Positions 1-8,332 of a stretch of DNA of 64,000 nucleotides are shown in pieces. The notes beneath the pieces are model-generated. The model ran no database searches and was not told where the DNA came from. It worked only from the letters and a program-made list of their open reading frames with translations. Source of the DNA: CAVTWS01 sp963738445 (GTDB taxonomy: Bacteria; Actinomycetota; Acidimicrobiia; Acidimicrobiales; SHLQ01); assembly GCA_963738445.1 (NCBI GenBank), contig CAVTWS010000007.1, positions 1 through 64,000 of the forward strand, given 5' to 3'. Within the stretch, counting starts at the first letter, position 1, and each line of letters starts with the position of its first letter. A program made the position numbers and the translations under genes.

Positions 1-252
1 TCGGTCCCGTCCGGCGCCGCTTCGGTGATCATCAACGTCACCGCCACCCAGGCCACCGCGGAATCGTTCGAGACGGCGTTCGCCGCCGGCTCCGAGCAGC
101 CTCCGACGTCGAACCTCAACACCGAACCGGGCGTCAACGTGGCCAACCTGGCCATCGCCCAGATCGGTCCGGACGGTCAGATCACCCTGTACAACAACGC
201 CGGCTCGGTCCACCTCGTCGGCGACGTGTTCGGGTACTTCCCGCCGGAATGA
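1..252 (+). CDS. Secreted repeat-module protein, C-terminal end (partial)
   Basis: The reading frame is open from the first base and stops at TGA 250-252, so only the last 83 residues are present. They match the last module of the large beta-helix protein at 4174-7332: both have an NVT(A/S)TQAT stretch, a PPTSNLNTE stretch, an AQ(I/V)GPDG stretch and a GYFPPE end. The two copies are roughly 70 percent identical by eye. This module (RVLDTR near its start, then NVTAT, SNLN, LYN and VDVxGYF) recurs in secreted actinobacterial proteins. I know no function for it and infer an extracellular, beta-rich surface domain. The gene is probably a paralogue of the one 4 kb downstream. Its N-terminal part lies outside the window. 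Confidence 0.75.
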   Translation, partial: SVPSGAASVIINVTATQATAESFETAFAAGSEQPPTSNLNTEPGVNVANLAIAQIGPDGQITLYNNAGSVHLVGDVFGYFPPE

Positions 253-348
253 TCTGCTGACGGAACCGACCTACGCGGAGTGGGGTACGGGGGACGGGAA
301 CCGTCCCCCCGGGCCGCGTCCGGGGTCGGCCGGCGGGCCAGCTGGGTA

Positions 349-1591
349 TCAGCCGACGGCGCCCGAGGCCCGAAGCTCCGCGATCGCCTCCGCCGAGAGC
401 CCGAGCTCCTGCCGCAGGACGTCGTCGGTGTGCTCGCCGAGGCACGGAGGAGCGGTCTCGGGGCCTTCGGCCATCTTCGACAACTTCACCGGGTTCCCGG
501 GCGTCATCACATCACGACCACCGTCGGGGCGAGGGAACTCCACGATCATGTGGCGCGACGCCGACATGCGGATCCGTCACCACGTTCTCGGCTTCGAAAC
601 ACGGTGCCGCCGCCACCCCGGCCGCGGCGAGGGCATCGCAGACCTCGACCGCGCCACGAGAACCGGCCCAGTTCCGCACCGCCGCGCGGATGGCGTCGAG
701 GTAGGTGAGCCAGCCGGCCCGGGTGGCGAAACGTTCGTCGTCGAGCCACTCGGGTCGGCCGATCAGGTTGACGAAGAGCTCGAACTGCGCCTCGCGCCCG
801 ATCTGGATCACGATCTCGCTGCCGTCAGCCAGGGGGAAGCCGTGGTTGATGAGCTCGGTGGGGAGTACGGGGGTCCTTGCCGAGCGACCAGTAGTTCGGG
901 ACGAGGTCGGCGAACGAGACCATGCAGTCGTACATCGAGATGTCAACGTATTGACCCTCGCCCGTCTGGTCGCGATGGCGCAGGGCGGCGAGGATGCCGA
1001 TCACCGCGAACATGCCCGACCCGGTGTCACCCAGGGCGCCGACCGGCGACACCTTGATGGGTTCGTCGGCACGCCGGTTGAGGTTGTAGAGCCCGGCCAT
1101 GGCCTCGGCGATCGGTGCGAAGGCCGGCCAATGGCCGTACGGGCTCTCGACGGTGTTCCCGAATCCCGAGATCGAGCAGTAGACGACCTTGGGATGGGTC
1201 GCGGCCACGACGTCGTAGCCGAGGCCGAAGCTCTCCATGGTGCCCGGCTTGTAGTTCTCGCAGACGACATCGAACTTCGGCACGAGCTGCAGGAACACCT
1301 CCTTCGCCGCCGGGTTCTTCATGTCGAGGCCGATGCTGCGCTTGCCCATGTTGTTGCGCAGGAAGGTCGCGCCCGAGAACGGCCGGTGGCATCGGTGATG
1401 CCCGGCGTCGAACCCCGACCCAGGTCGCCCCGGGTCGGATGCTCGACCTTGACCACCTCGGCGCCGAGCCGGGCCAGCAGTTGGGTCGCGTAGGGCATCG
1501 ACTGCATCTGCTCGACCGCGAGCACCCGGATGCCGTCGAGCGGCTTGCCATAGCGGGCCGCCTCCGGGTTGGCGATCTCTCCGGCTCTCAT
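349..1591 (-). pseudogene. CaiB/BaiF family III CoA-transferase, broken by three frameshifts
   Basis: Family III CoA-transferases move CoA between carboxylic acids in the cytosol. The protein can be followed through four successive pieces in different frames. It starts near ATG 1591 with MRAGEIANPEAARYGKPLDG, and the family landmarks RVLAVEQMQSMPYATQLLA, SIGLDMKNP, ENYKPGTM, GYDVV and YGHWPAFAPIAEAM appear in order. Frame changes are needed near 1384 (a GG that should probably be GGG), within the G run 869-873, and near 560-575. The span is 1243 bases, one more than a multiple of three, and about 414 residues is normal for the family. All key regions are present, so assembly error is as likely as real decay. 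The gene follows the aminotransferase on the same strand. The acyl substrate cannot be read from the sequence. Confidence 0.75.
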
Positions 1592-1613
1592 GGCGTGCGC
1601 TCCCTGGGGGTCG

Positions 1614-1702
1614 TCATCGGGTCGCCGTGGCGACGGCGTCTGTGTCATCGGGTCGCCGTGGCGACGGCGTCTGTGTCATCGGGTCGCCGTGGCGACGGCG
1701 TC
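1614..1702. repeat. 31-bp tandem repeat, three copies, over an aminotransferase stop codon
   Basis: Copies lie at 1614-1644, 1645-1675 and 1676-1702 (the last is truncated); the unit begins TCATCGGGTCGCCGTGGCGA. Read on the minus strand, the third copy encodes the last residues DAVATATR and the TGA stop of the aminotransferase. The two downstream copies repeat that coding end and stop. The copies are identical where they overlap, which indicates recent duplication. Confidence 0.95.
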
Positions 1703-2893
1703 GATGATGCGGTCGATCTCGGCATCGGTGATCACCAGCGGAGGGCAGAACGTGATCGCCGGTGGTATCGGCCGGGTGATCACACCCAGACCGAGCATCG
1801 TGTTCCGGACCGTCGCGGCATCGAGATGCTCGGGCAGGACCGCAGCGTAGACGGCGCCGTCGCCGCGCCACTCGGCCAGCTGACCGTCGTCGACGAGGCT
1901 CTGGAGCCCGGCCCGCAGCTGGGCGCCGATGTGCGTGGCCCGGGCGAGCAACCCGTCGCGTTCGGTCACGGCGAGGGCGGCGACCCCGGCGGCGGTGGCC
2001 AGCGGGTGGCCCGAGTACGTGTAGCCGTGGCGCATCATCCAACCGGCTTCGGCCTCGAGCGGCTGGCGCACCGGATCGCCGATCACCACCCCGCCCAGCG
2101 GGACGTACCCCGAGGTCACGGCCTTGGCGAAGGCGATCATGTCCGGCCGGACCCCGTAGTGGTCGGCTCCGAACCACGTGCCCATGCGCCCGAATCCGCA
2201 GATGACCTCGTCGAACACCAGGAAGGCGCCGTGGTCGTCGCAGAGTCGGCGCAGGCCGGCCAGATAGCCCTCGGCGGGTGGATGGACGCCACCGGCACCC
2301 TGCAACGGTTCGGTGATGATTGCCGCGATCTCCGGGCCCCGCTCGGCGAACAGGGTGGCCATGGCCTCCAGGTCGTGTTGGCCGACCTGCACCACGTCGG
2401 CCAGCAGGGTGCCGTAGCCCTCCTTGTTGAGCGGCAGGCCCTGAGCCGAAGTCCCCCCGTAGTTGACGCCGTGATATCCGGTGATCCTCGAGACGATGAG
2501 TTGGCGCTCGGGGTGGCCCGCCCGGGCATGGGCGAGACGAGCGAGCTTCATCGCCGAATCGACCGCCTCGGATCCCGAACCGCAAAAGAACACGCGCGGC
2601 GAGTCGACCGGGGCCAGCCCGGCGATGGTTTCGGCCAACCGGTCTGTGGGCTCGGTCGAGAACGGGTCGAAGCACTGGAACGCAGGAAGGACCGACGCCT
2701 GCGCGCCGATGGCGTCGATCACCTCGCGGCAGTCATACCCGAGGTTGGCGTACCAGAGCGACGCCATGGCATCGACGTACTCCTTGCCGGTGTCGTCGTA
2801 GACCCGGGCGCCCTGACCGCGAACGATCCGTACGTACCCGGCGGCGTCTTTGGCGGGTGGGGCGAACGGATGCAGAAAGGCGGGGACGGCCAC
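1676..2893 (-). CDS. Class III PLP-dependent aminotransferase
   Basis: This is a fold-type I, class III aminotransferase of about 405 residues, which transfers an amino group between an amino acid or omega-amine and a keto acid using pyridoxal phosphate. Visible landmarks are the GSGSEAVDSAMKLARLA phosphate-binding region, ITGYHGVNYGG, the DEVICGFGRMGTWFG metal-like aspartate segment and the catalytic lysine in FAKAVTSGYVPLGG, followed by HGYTYSGHPLA. I placed the start at GTG 2893 (VAVPAFLHPFAPPAK), because the roughly 68 codons upstream are arginine-rich and unlike the family. The CoA-transferase follows on the same strand after the 31-bp repeats, so the two may share a transcript and a catabolic pathway. 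The substrate is undetermined. Confidence 0.9.
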   Translation of the reverse strand: MAVPAFLHPFAPPAKDAAGYVRIVRGQGARVYDDTGKEYVDAMASLWYANLGYDCREVIDAIGAQASVLPAFQCFDPFSTEPTDRLAETIAGLAPVDSPRVFFCGSGSEAVDSAMKLARLAHARAGHPERQLIVSRITGYHGVNYGGTSAQGLPLNKEGYGTLLADVVQVGQHDLEAMATLFAERGPEIAAIITEPLQGAGGVHPPAEGYLAGLRRLCDDHGAFLVFDEVICGFGRMGTWFGADHYGVRPDMIAFAKAVTSGYVPLGGVVIGDPVRQPLEAEAGWMMRHGYTYSGHPLATAAGVAALAVTERDGLLARATHIGAQLRAGLQSLVDDGQLAEWRGDGAVYAAVLPEHLDAATVRNTMLGLGVITRPIPPAITFCPPLVITDAEIDRIIDAVATATR

Positions 2894-2968
2894 GAGACTC
2901 CAGGATCGGACGAGCGGAGGGAGTGTAGGACCCGCCCGTCCTCTTCTCCTGTCCTGTTCTCCTGTTCT

Positions 2969-3018
2969 GTTCTGGGAGACACGGCGGTCGCCCAGGCGAC
3001 CGCCGTGTCTCCCAGAAC
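2969..3018. repeat. Perfect 24-bp inverted repeat with 2-base loop
   Basis: The arms 2969-2992 (GTTCTGGGAGACACGGCGGT plus CGCC) and 2995-3018 are exact reverse complements separated by CA. The element lies between two divergently transcribed genes, the aminotransferase (start 2893, minus) and the globin (start 3106, plus), so a plain 3' terminator is not the obvious role. Its outer GTTCTGGG matches the outer end of the palindromes around 28-29 kb, which suggests one dispersed REP-like family. A regulatory or cruciform role cannot be excluded. Confidence 0.9.
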
Positions 3019-3105
3019 GTGGGGAGGGAACGGAGGGAGAGATCGAGTCAGGGGCGGGACGGCGTGCGGGGCGGAAAGCGGCGAGGTGCTGCGACACTTG
3101 ATCCC

Positions 3106-3495
3106 GTGAGTGAGAACGGCGATCCGACGACGGTGTACGAGCGCGTCGGCGGCGCCCCGACCTTCGTGGCCCTGGTGCAGCGCTTCTACGCGGCGGTCTC
3201 GGTCGATCCGCTGCTGCGGCCGTTGTACCCCGACGACGATCTCGAAGGCGCCCGGGAACGGCTCACCGGCTTCTTGATCCAGTACTGGGGCGGGCCCGAC
3301 GACTACTCCAAGGAGCGTGGCCACCCCCGGCTCCGGATGCGCCACGCTCCCTACATCATCGGCCCGGCGGAACGAGACGCCTGGTACCGGCACATGAGCG
3401 ACGCCGTACGAGCCGGCGGGTTTCCGGCGCCCGTCGAGGAGACGATGCTCGGCTACTTCGAGATGGCGGCCGACGCCATGATGAACGTCGGCTGA
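3106..3495 (+). CDS. Group II truncated hemoglobin (trHbO type)
   Basis: The 129-residue product is a 2-on-2 globin of the trHbO/GlbO type. These are cytosolic heme proteins linked to oxygen binding and to NO or peroxide chemistry. The segment FYAAVSVDPLLRPLYPDDDL and the signature GGPDDYSKERGHPRLRMRHA followed by ERDAWYRHM are characteristic. The histidine in RMRHAPY is the likely proximal heme ligand, and the tryptophan of ERDAW sits at the usual G8 position. I chose GTG 3106 because the upstream frame is low-complexity and the protein then has the usual family length. It stands alone, with a Nudix gene convergent to it. Its 3' end carries an 11-base direct repeat around the stop codon. Confidence 0.92.
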   Translation: MSENGDPTTVYERVGGAPTFVALVQRFYAAVSVDPLLRPLYPDDDLEGARERLTGFLIQYWGGPDDYSKERGHPRLRMRHAPYIIGPAERDAWYRHMSDAVRAGGFPAPVEETMLGYFEMAADAMMNVG

Positions 3496-3512
3496 CCTTC
3501 CACGTCGGCTGA
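3485..3512. repeat. Direct repeat across the globin stop codon
   Basis: ACGTCGGCTGA occurs at 3485-3495, where it forms the last codons and stop of the globin gene, and again at 3502-3512, 17 bases downstream. It is one of several cases in the window where a coding 3' end is duplicated just beyond its stop. Confidence 0.8.
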
Positions 3513-3542
3513 GGGGCCCGATCGTCCGGGGCTGACCCGGCC

Positions 3543-4043
3543 TCATTCCTCGATCGGGTACGGCGAGATGTCGATCGGTTCGCTCGGGAGATCGCCGGCC
3601 ACGATGGCGGGGAGGAACTCACGGAGGCGTGCGGGCAGCACCGGTTCGTCGTTGGCCAACAGTTCGTCGAGCGGCCACCAGCGGGCGCCGAGCATCGCCG
3701 CCGCCTCGAGCGCCTCGAGGTGGGTGGGGGCGTAGTCCTCGGTGCCATCGCTCCAGGCCACGTGGATCCGCTCCCGTGAATCGAAGAAGTAGCCGGCGAA
3801 CGTGAACTGGACGTGCTGGGTCCAGATGCACGGCCCCATCTCGAGGCGGGTGATCCCGGCCTCCTCGTGGAGCTCGCGCCGGGCGGCATCGGCACTCGAC
3901 TCGCCGGCGCTGACCCCCCCGCCGGGGATCTCCCACCACGGCGGTTTGTAGGGATCGATCGGATCCTCGGATCGGATGAGGAAGATCCGCTTGTCGGGAT
4001 CGAGCAGGACGACTCGGGCGGCAGGCCGGCGCAGGGTGAACAT
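3543..4043 (-). CDS. NUDIX hydrolase
   Basis: This 166-residue protein carries a complete Nudix box, GGGVSAGESSADAARRELHE followed by EAG, matching GX5EX7REUXEEXGU. It should hydrolyse a nucleoside diphosphate linked to another moiety, using divalent metal held by the box glutamates. The N-terminus (MFTLRRPAARVVLLDPDKRI) and the preceding WWEIPGG are typical of small MutT/ADP-ribose-type members. The substrate cannot be assigned from sequence alone. The gene is convergent with the globin gene and divergent from the beta-helix gene. Confidence 0.92.
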   Translation of the reverse strand: MFTLRRPAARVVLLDPDKRIFLIRSEDPIDPYKPPWWEIPGGGVSAGESSADAARRELHEEAGITRLEMGPCIWTQHVQFTFAGYFFDSRERIHVAWSDGTEDYAPTHLEALEAAAMLGARWWPLDELLANDEPVLPARLREFLPAIVAGDLPSEPIDISPYPIEE

Positions 4044-4160
4044 CGGGGCGGAACCTTACCGCGGTGCGTGACCGGGCCGACCTGATGTGGTTGGAACGCT
4101 CAATCGTGGCGGGGTGGGGCCGACGGGAGCCGGAAGGTCGCCAGGGAGTCTGGCAGTGGT

Positions 4161-4166
4161 GAGGAG
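4161..4166 (+). promoter_or_regulatory. Ribosome binding site deciding the start of the beta-helix gene
   Basis: GAGGAG lies seven bases before ATG 4174. This favours 4174 over the in-frame GTG at 4087, which lacks such a site and would add 29 residues before the basic N-region of the signal peptide. Confidence 0.6.
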
Positions 4167-4173
4167 AAGTCAG

Positions 4174-7100
4174 ATGTCATCGATGGGCTCGTTCAGTGGT
4201 GGCGGAGGGCCGGGCTCGGGGAACCGGGCGGCTCGCCGAGCGGCGCAGAAGCAGGCCGGTTCGCTCCGGAGGAGCCGGTCCAGGAAGGTCGCGCAGCTCA
4301 CGCTCGGCGGCGTCGCCGCGACCTCCGGGCTCGGGCTGGCCGCCGTACCCTCGGCCGAGGCGGCCGGATTCGTCGTGACGAACATCAACGACAGCGGAGC
4401 CGGGTCGCTGCGGGACGCGATCGACCAGGCCAACGCCAACGCGGGGCCGGACATCATCACGTTCGACTCGACCGTGACGGGCACCATCTCGCTCACCACC
4501 CAGCTCATGGTGGACGACGACCTGATCATCGACGGCCCCGGCGCCAGGTCGTTGACCGTCAGCGGTCAGAATCTCACCCGGGTCTTCCACCTGTACAGCT
4601 ACTACGACGATCCCTCGATCACCGTGTCGATCGACGAGCTGACCATCGCCGACGGCAACGCGGTCGGGAGCTCCGGCGGAGGCATCCGGACGTTCAACAC
4701 CAACTTGACGCTCGACTCGGTGAGCGTGGTGAACAACACCGCCTTGGAACGCGGCGGTGGGCTGTACTTCAACCCCTACTACGACGGCACGGTGCTCGAG
4801 ATCGTGGACTCGGTGTTCTCGGGCAACTCAGCCGACAACGGGGGAGCCATTGCCGTCGACGCCACGTACAACTATGAGGGCGCCTCGGTCCACATCGCCG
4901 ACACCAGCATCATCGAGAACACGGCCACCGGTATCGGCGGGGGCGTGTTCCAGGTCGTCGCCGACAACACGTTGATCGAGCGTTCCACTATCAGCGACAA
5001 CGAGGCGGATACGTTCGGCGGTGGAATCGGGACCATCTTCGTGGTCGACGACGCCACCGATATCGGGCCCGGCCCCGTCGGGGTTCTCGATCCGTCAGGC
5101 GGCGGCCTCCACGTGATCGACTCGGTCGTGTCGGGCAATCTGGCTGGCGTCGGTGGCGGAATCGGCACGTACCTCGCCGCCGGGGCGGTCGTCGTGGACG
5201 GGTCCGACATCGTCGAGAACACGGCTGTGGCCATGGGTGGAGGGATCGGTGTGTACCAGCTCGACGCGCCGCTCCAGGTCGAGGACTCGACGATCTCGGG
5301 CAACGCGACATCAGCGGGTGAAGGCCCCGGGTTCGGAGGCGGAATCGGCGTCTTCGTCCTCGGCGAGCTCGGCGGTCCGTTGAACGTCACCTCCGCGACT
5401 CCCCTGGTCGGCCCGAGTGGGTTCGACGAGCGGGTCGACGAGATCCGGGCCCAGGCCGCTGACGCGATGGCCGCCGATCCCCGTGATCGGGGCTCGACCA
5501 TCGAGTCCGTCGCGGCCCTGCTGGAGTCCGGGCAGGCCGGCATCGAGGTGACCCGATCGACGTTGTCCGGGAACACCGCCAGCGCCGGTGGGGGACTCGC
5601 GGCCGTCTTCGCCAGCGTGGCGTCACCGATCCTGATCGACAGCTCGACCGTCTCGGGGAACACGGCCCAGGTCGGCGGCGGGTTGGCGTTCGGGATGATG
5701 GACGACGCACCGGTGGTGTCCCACTCCACCGTGACGGGCAACACCGCGACGGACGGTCCCGGTGGAGGGATCTTCGGCGGCGCCTACGGCTTGCCGGCCG
5801 ACGACGTCGTGCTCGACCACTCCGTCGTCGCCGGCAACGAGGCCACGACGACCCTCGAATACTACGAATCACCAACACCGGTCCTGCTGCTGACCGGCGC
5901 CGACAACGATGTGGCCGGCCATTTCACGGCGGAGTGGTCGATCATCCAGGACCCGGGGACTGCCGTCGTCGCCGACGTGGTCGGCAATCAGCTGAACGTC
6001 GATCCCCTCCTCGGCCCTCTGTCCGACAACGGTGGGCCCACGCTCACCCGCCTGCCGGGTGCCGGTTCGCCGGCGCTCAACGCCGGCGATCCGTCGTTCG
6101 TGGAACCGCCGGCGACCGATCAGCGCGGCGCCGCCCGCGTGGCCGAGGGACGGATCGACATCGGCGCGGTCGAGGTCGGCCCGCCGCCCCCGACGTGCAC
6201 CGACTTCACGGCGATCCATCCCATCCGCGCCCTCGACACCCGCAGTGGCGCCGGTGGCGTCCCGGCCGGTGTCAAGGTCGGCCCCCACGGTGAGATCTCC
6301 ATCCAGGTCACCGGCCTGGTCGGCTCCGGCTCGACCGGGGTGCCATCGACCGGGGTCAACGCGGTGGCGTTGAACGTCACCTCGACCGAGGCCACCGCGC
6401 CGTCCTTCGTGACCGTCTGGCCGTCCGGTGAGACGATGCCGGCCACCTCGAACGTCAACACCGACCCCGGTGTCGACGTGCCGAACATGGTGATGGCCAA
6501 GGTCGGCGCCGACGGTCGGGTTCGACTGTACAACGACGCCGGCTCGACCCACTTGGTGGTCGACGTGCTCGGCTGGTTCGGTACGTGCGGCGACTACGTG
6601 GCGCTGTCACCGATACGAGCACTCGACACCCGCACGGTGGGGAGTGCCGCGTTCGGCGCCGGCGAGACCCGGGCCGTGCCGGTGCTCGGGGTCGGAGGCG
6701 TCACCGGGGTGCCCGCCGCCGATGTGGAAGCCGTCGTGATGAACGTCACGTCGACCGGGGCGAGCGCCGGCTCGTTCCTGACGGTGTGGCCGTCGGGGAC
6801 GGTCCAGCCCAACGTCTCGAACCTCAACACCGAGCCGGGCACCGACGTGCCGAACCTGGTCATCGCGCAGCCGGGTGCTGACGGTCGGGTCAACGTCTAC
6901 AACGACGGTGGGACGACACACGTGGTGGTCGACATCATGGGGTACTTCAACTCGGACTCGAACTACGTGCCGGTCACGCCCGGACGGGTGCTCGACACCC
7001 GTACATCCCTCGGGGCCACGGGCCCGCTGGGTGCGTTCGCCACCCGAACGTTCGCGGCCGCCGGGGCCGGATTGCCGGCGCCGGCCGACGCCGCCTCGGT

Positions 7101-7332
7101 GATCCTGAACGTGACCTCGACCCAGGCCACCGGCGCCTCGTTCGTGACGGCGTTCGCGTCGGACAAGAGCGCTCCGCCGACATCGAACCTCAACACCGAG
7201 GCGGCCGTCGACGTCGCCAACCTGACGATCGCTCAGGTCGGCCCCGACGGGAAGGTCGCCATCTACAACAATGCGGCCAGCACCCACCTCGTCGGCGACA
7301 TCTTCGGCTACTTCCCGCCTGAGGATCTGTAG
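4174..7332 (+). CDS. Secreted right-handed beta-helix protein with three C-terminal repeat modules
   Basis: The product is about 1052 residues. A long basic N-region (RRAAQKQAGSLRRSRSRK) is followed by a hydrophobic stretch and a signal cleavage-like SAEA-AGF near residue 65. Next comes a CSLREA-like opening (INDSGAGSLRDAIDQAN, then FDSTVTGTI). About 550 residues of right-handed beta-helix repeats follow, rich in GGGI and SxxSGNTA motifs and ending in the familiar DQRGAAR. Three modules of about 115 residues follow, starting near 6200, 6590 and 6950. Each opens with an RALDTR/RVLDTR motif and ends VDVLGWF, VDIMGYF or GDIFGYF. I infer an exported cell-surface or released protein, possibly carbohydrate- or adhesion-related. 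No catalytic residues are evident. The partial gene at position 1 ends in the same module. Confidence 0.85.
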   Translation: MSSMGSFSGGGGPGSGNRAARRAAQKQAGSLRRSRSRKVAQLTLGGVAATSGLGLAAVPSAEAAGFVVTNINDSGAGSLRDAIDQANANAGPDIITFDSTVTGTISLTTQLMVDDDLIIDGPGARSLTVSGQNLTRVFHLYSYYDDPSITVSIDELTIADGNAVGSSGGGIRTFNTNLTLDSVSVVNNTALERGGGLYFNPYYDGTVLEIVDSVFSGNSADNGGAIAVDATYNYEGASVHIADTSIIENTATGIGGGVFQVVADNTLIERSTISDNEADTFGGGIGTIFVVDDATDIGPGPVGVLDPSGGGLHVIDSVVSGNLAGVGGGIGTYLAAGAVVVDGSDIVENTAVAMGGGIGVYQLDAPLQVEDSTISGNATSAGEGPGFGGGIGVFVLGELGGPLNVTSATPLVGPSGFDERVDEIRAQAADAMAADPRDRGSTIESVAALLESGQAGIEVTRSTLSGNTASAGGGLAAVFASVASPILIDSSTVSGNTAQVGGGLAFGMMDDAPVVSHSTVTGNTATDGPGGGIFGGAYGLPADDVVLDHSVVAGNEATTTLEYYESPTPVLLLTGADNDVAGHFTAEWSIIQDPGTAVVADVVGNQLNVDPLLGPLSDNGGPTLTRLPGAGSPALNAGDPSFVEPPATDQRGAARVAEGRIDIGAVEVGPPPPTCTDFTAIHPIRALDTRSGAGGVPAGVKVGPHGEISIQVTGLVGSGSTGVPSTGVNAVALNVTSTEATAPSFVTVWPSGETMPATSNVNTDPGVDVPNMVMAKVGADGRVRLYNDAGSTHLVVDVLGWFGTCGDYVALSPIRALDTRTVGSAAFGAGETRAVPVLGVGGVTGVPAADVEAVVMNVTSTGASAGSFLTVWPSGTVQPNVSNLNTEPGTDVPNLVIAQPGADGRVNVYNDGGTTHVVVDIMGYFNSDSNYVPVTPGRVLDTRTSLGATGPLGAFATRTFAAAGAGLPAPADAASVILNVTSTQATGASFVTAFASDKSAPPTSNLNTEAAVDVANLTIAQVGPDGKVAIYNNAASTHLVGDIFGYFPPEDL

Positions 7333-7358
7333 CCGGTCGAATCCAGATGGGTGGTCAT

Positions 7359-7387
7359 CCGGCCGGTGGGCTCAGCTCGCCGGCCGG
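7359..7387. terminator. Possible stem-loop between convergent genes
   Basis: CCGGCCGG at 7359-7366 pairs with CCGGCCGG at 7380-7387 across a 13-base loop. It sits between the convergent beta-helix gene (stop 7332) and the TetR gene (stop at 7372, inside the loop). There is no T-run, so a terminator role is only a guess. Confidence 0.3.
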
Positions 7388-7965
7388 GTGCCGCGCAACC
7401 CGGCCCACGCCAGCTCGCCGACGAGCGTCGAGCTCCGGTCCATGTCGCACGCCAACCCACCGGTGTGGAGCAATTGTCGGCACGAGGCGACGATCATGCC
7501 GACCACCCCGTGGGCCAGGAGGACCCGGTCGTCGAAGTCGAGGTCGTCGCGGTGAATCGCCGCCGCCAGGTTGGCGGCCAGCCGTGCCTCGATGTCCGCG
7601 ACTGCGGCGGCGAACTCCGGCTCACCGTGGGTGCCGTCGCCGAAGAACACGCGAAACGCCGCCGGGTGGCTCTGGAAGAACGCGAACACCGCCGCCACGC
7701 CGCCCTCCACCTGCTGGCGCGGCGAGGACTGCTCGAGGGCGCTCTGGCTGACGGAGTCCCACAAGCGCTCGCTGATGTCACGCAGCAGCACCAGGAACAG
7801 CTCGTGCTTCGAATCGAAGTGCTGGTAGAGCACCGGTTTGGTGATCCCGGCCGCTTCGGCCACGGTGTTCATGGTCGTGGTGTGGAAGCCCTCGCGCGCG
7901 AACGCCTCGATCGCCACTTCGATCAGTTGTCGGCGGCGCTGGGCCGCGGGCATCCGCTTCCGCAT
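7372..7965 (-). CDS. TetR family transcriptional regulator
   Basis: This repressor-type protein has 197 residues. The N-terminal helix-turn-helix spans roughly residues 10-57: RRRQLIEVAIEAFAREGF, then TMNTVAEAAGITKPVLYQHF, then DSKHELFL. The C-terminal two thirds is the ligand and dimer domain. I used ATG 7965 (MRKRMPAAQ) because the preceding in-frame 35 codons are proline- and arginine-rich without homology; ATG 7953 is also possible. The effector and target are unknown. The nearest neighbours are a small membrane protein and a glycosyltransferase on the same strand. Confidence 0.92.
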   Translation of the reverse strand: MRKRMPAAQRRRQLIEVAIEAFAREGFHTTTMNTVAEAAGITKPVLYQHFDSKHELFLVLLRDISERLWDSVSQSALEQSSPRQQVEGGVAAVFAFFQSHPAAFRVFFGDGTHGEPEFAAAVADIEARLAANLAAAIHRDDLDFDDRVLLAHGVVGMIVASCRQLLHTGGLACDMDRSSTLVGELAWAGLRGTRPAS

Positions 7966-7996
7966 GGGCGCACAACGTAGCGCCACGGGTGCCATC

Positions 7997-8053
7997 GGGG
8001 CTCTCGCCCGGCGTCGGGGCTGTCGCCCGGCGTCGGGCCTACCGCCAGGCGTC
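7997..8053. repeat. 19-bp tandem repeat, three copies, at the 3' end of a membrane protein gene
   Basis: The units are 7997-8015, 8016-8034 and 8035-8053 (GGGGCTGTCGCCCGGCGTC). The first two differ at one base and the third at four. The third contains the coding end and the TAG stop (8039-8041, minus strand) of the adjacent gene. The other two follow that stop. Confidence 0.85.
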
Positions 8054-8332
8054 AGGCGACGGATCGGCATCCTCGCGGGCCGCCGCCTTGACGGCGTACC
8101 CGAACACGATGGCGGGGGCGAGGACCGCGGACCCCACGACGAGGGCGGCGATGATGCCGCCGCTCACCGCGCCGTCGAACCCGGCGGCGAAGCCGACCAC
8201 GAACAACACGATGGCGATCCCGAAGCACAGGTAGCCGACTCGTTGCCCCAGCTCGACGGCCCGCGCCACCCGGGCTCGCCGAAGGAGCACCGGATCGGGA
8301 GTGGACGACTCGGGAACGCTCACGGCATCCAC
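8039..8332 (-). CDS. Small two-helix membrane protein of unknown function
   Basis: The 97-residue product has two hydrophobic segments (VGYLCFGIAIVLFVVGFAAG and IIAALVVGSAVLAPAIVFGY) joined by a short FDGAVSG turn, with charged ends. It resembles the many unnamed actinobacterial small membrane proteins, and no function can be assigned. Its start overlaps the 3' end of the upstream glycosyltransferase by 13 bases on the same strand, so the two are likely co-transcribed and perhaps translationally coupled. The stop codon lies in a 19-bp tandem repeat. Confidence 0.7.
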   Translation of the reverse strand: MDAVSVPESSTPDPVLLRRARVARAVELGQRVGYLCFGIAIVLFVVGFAAGFDGAVSGGIIAALVVGSAVLAPAIVFGYAVKAAAREDADPSPDAWR

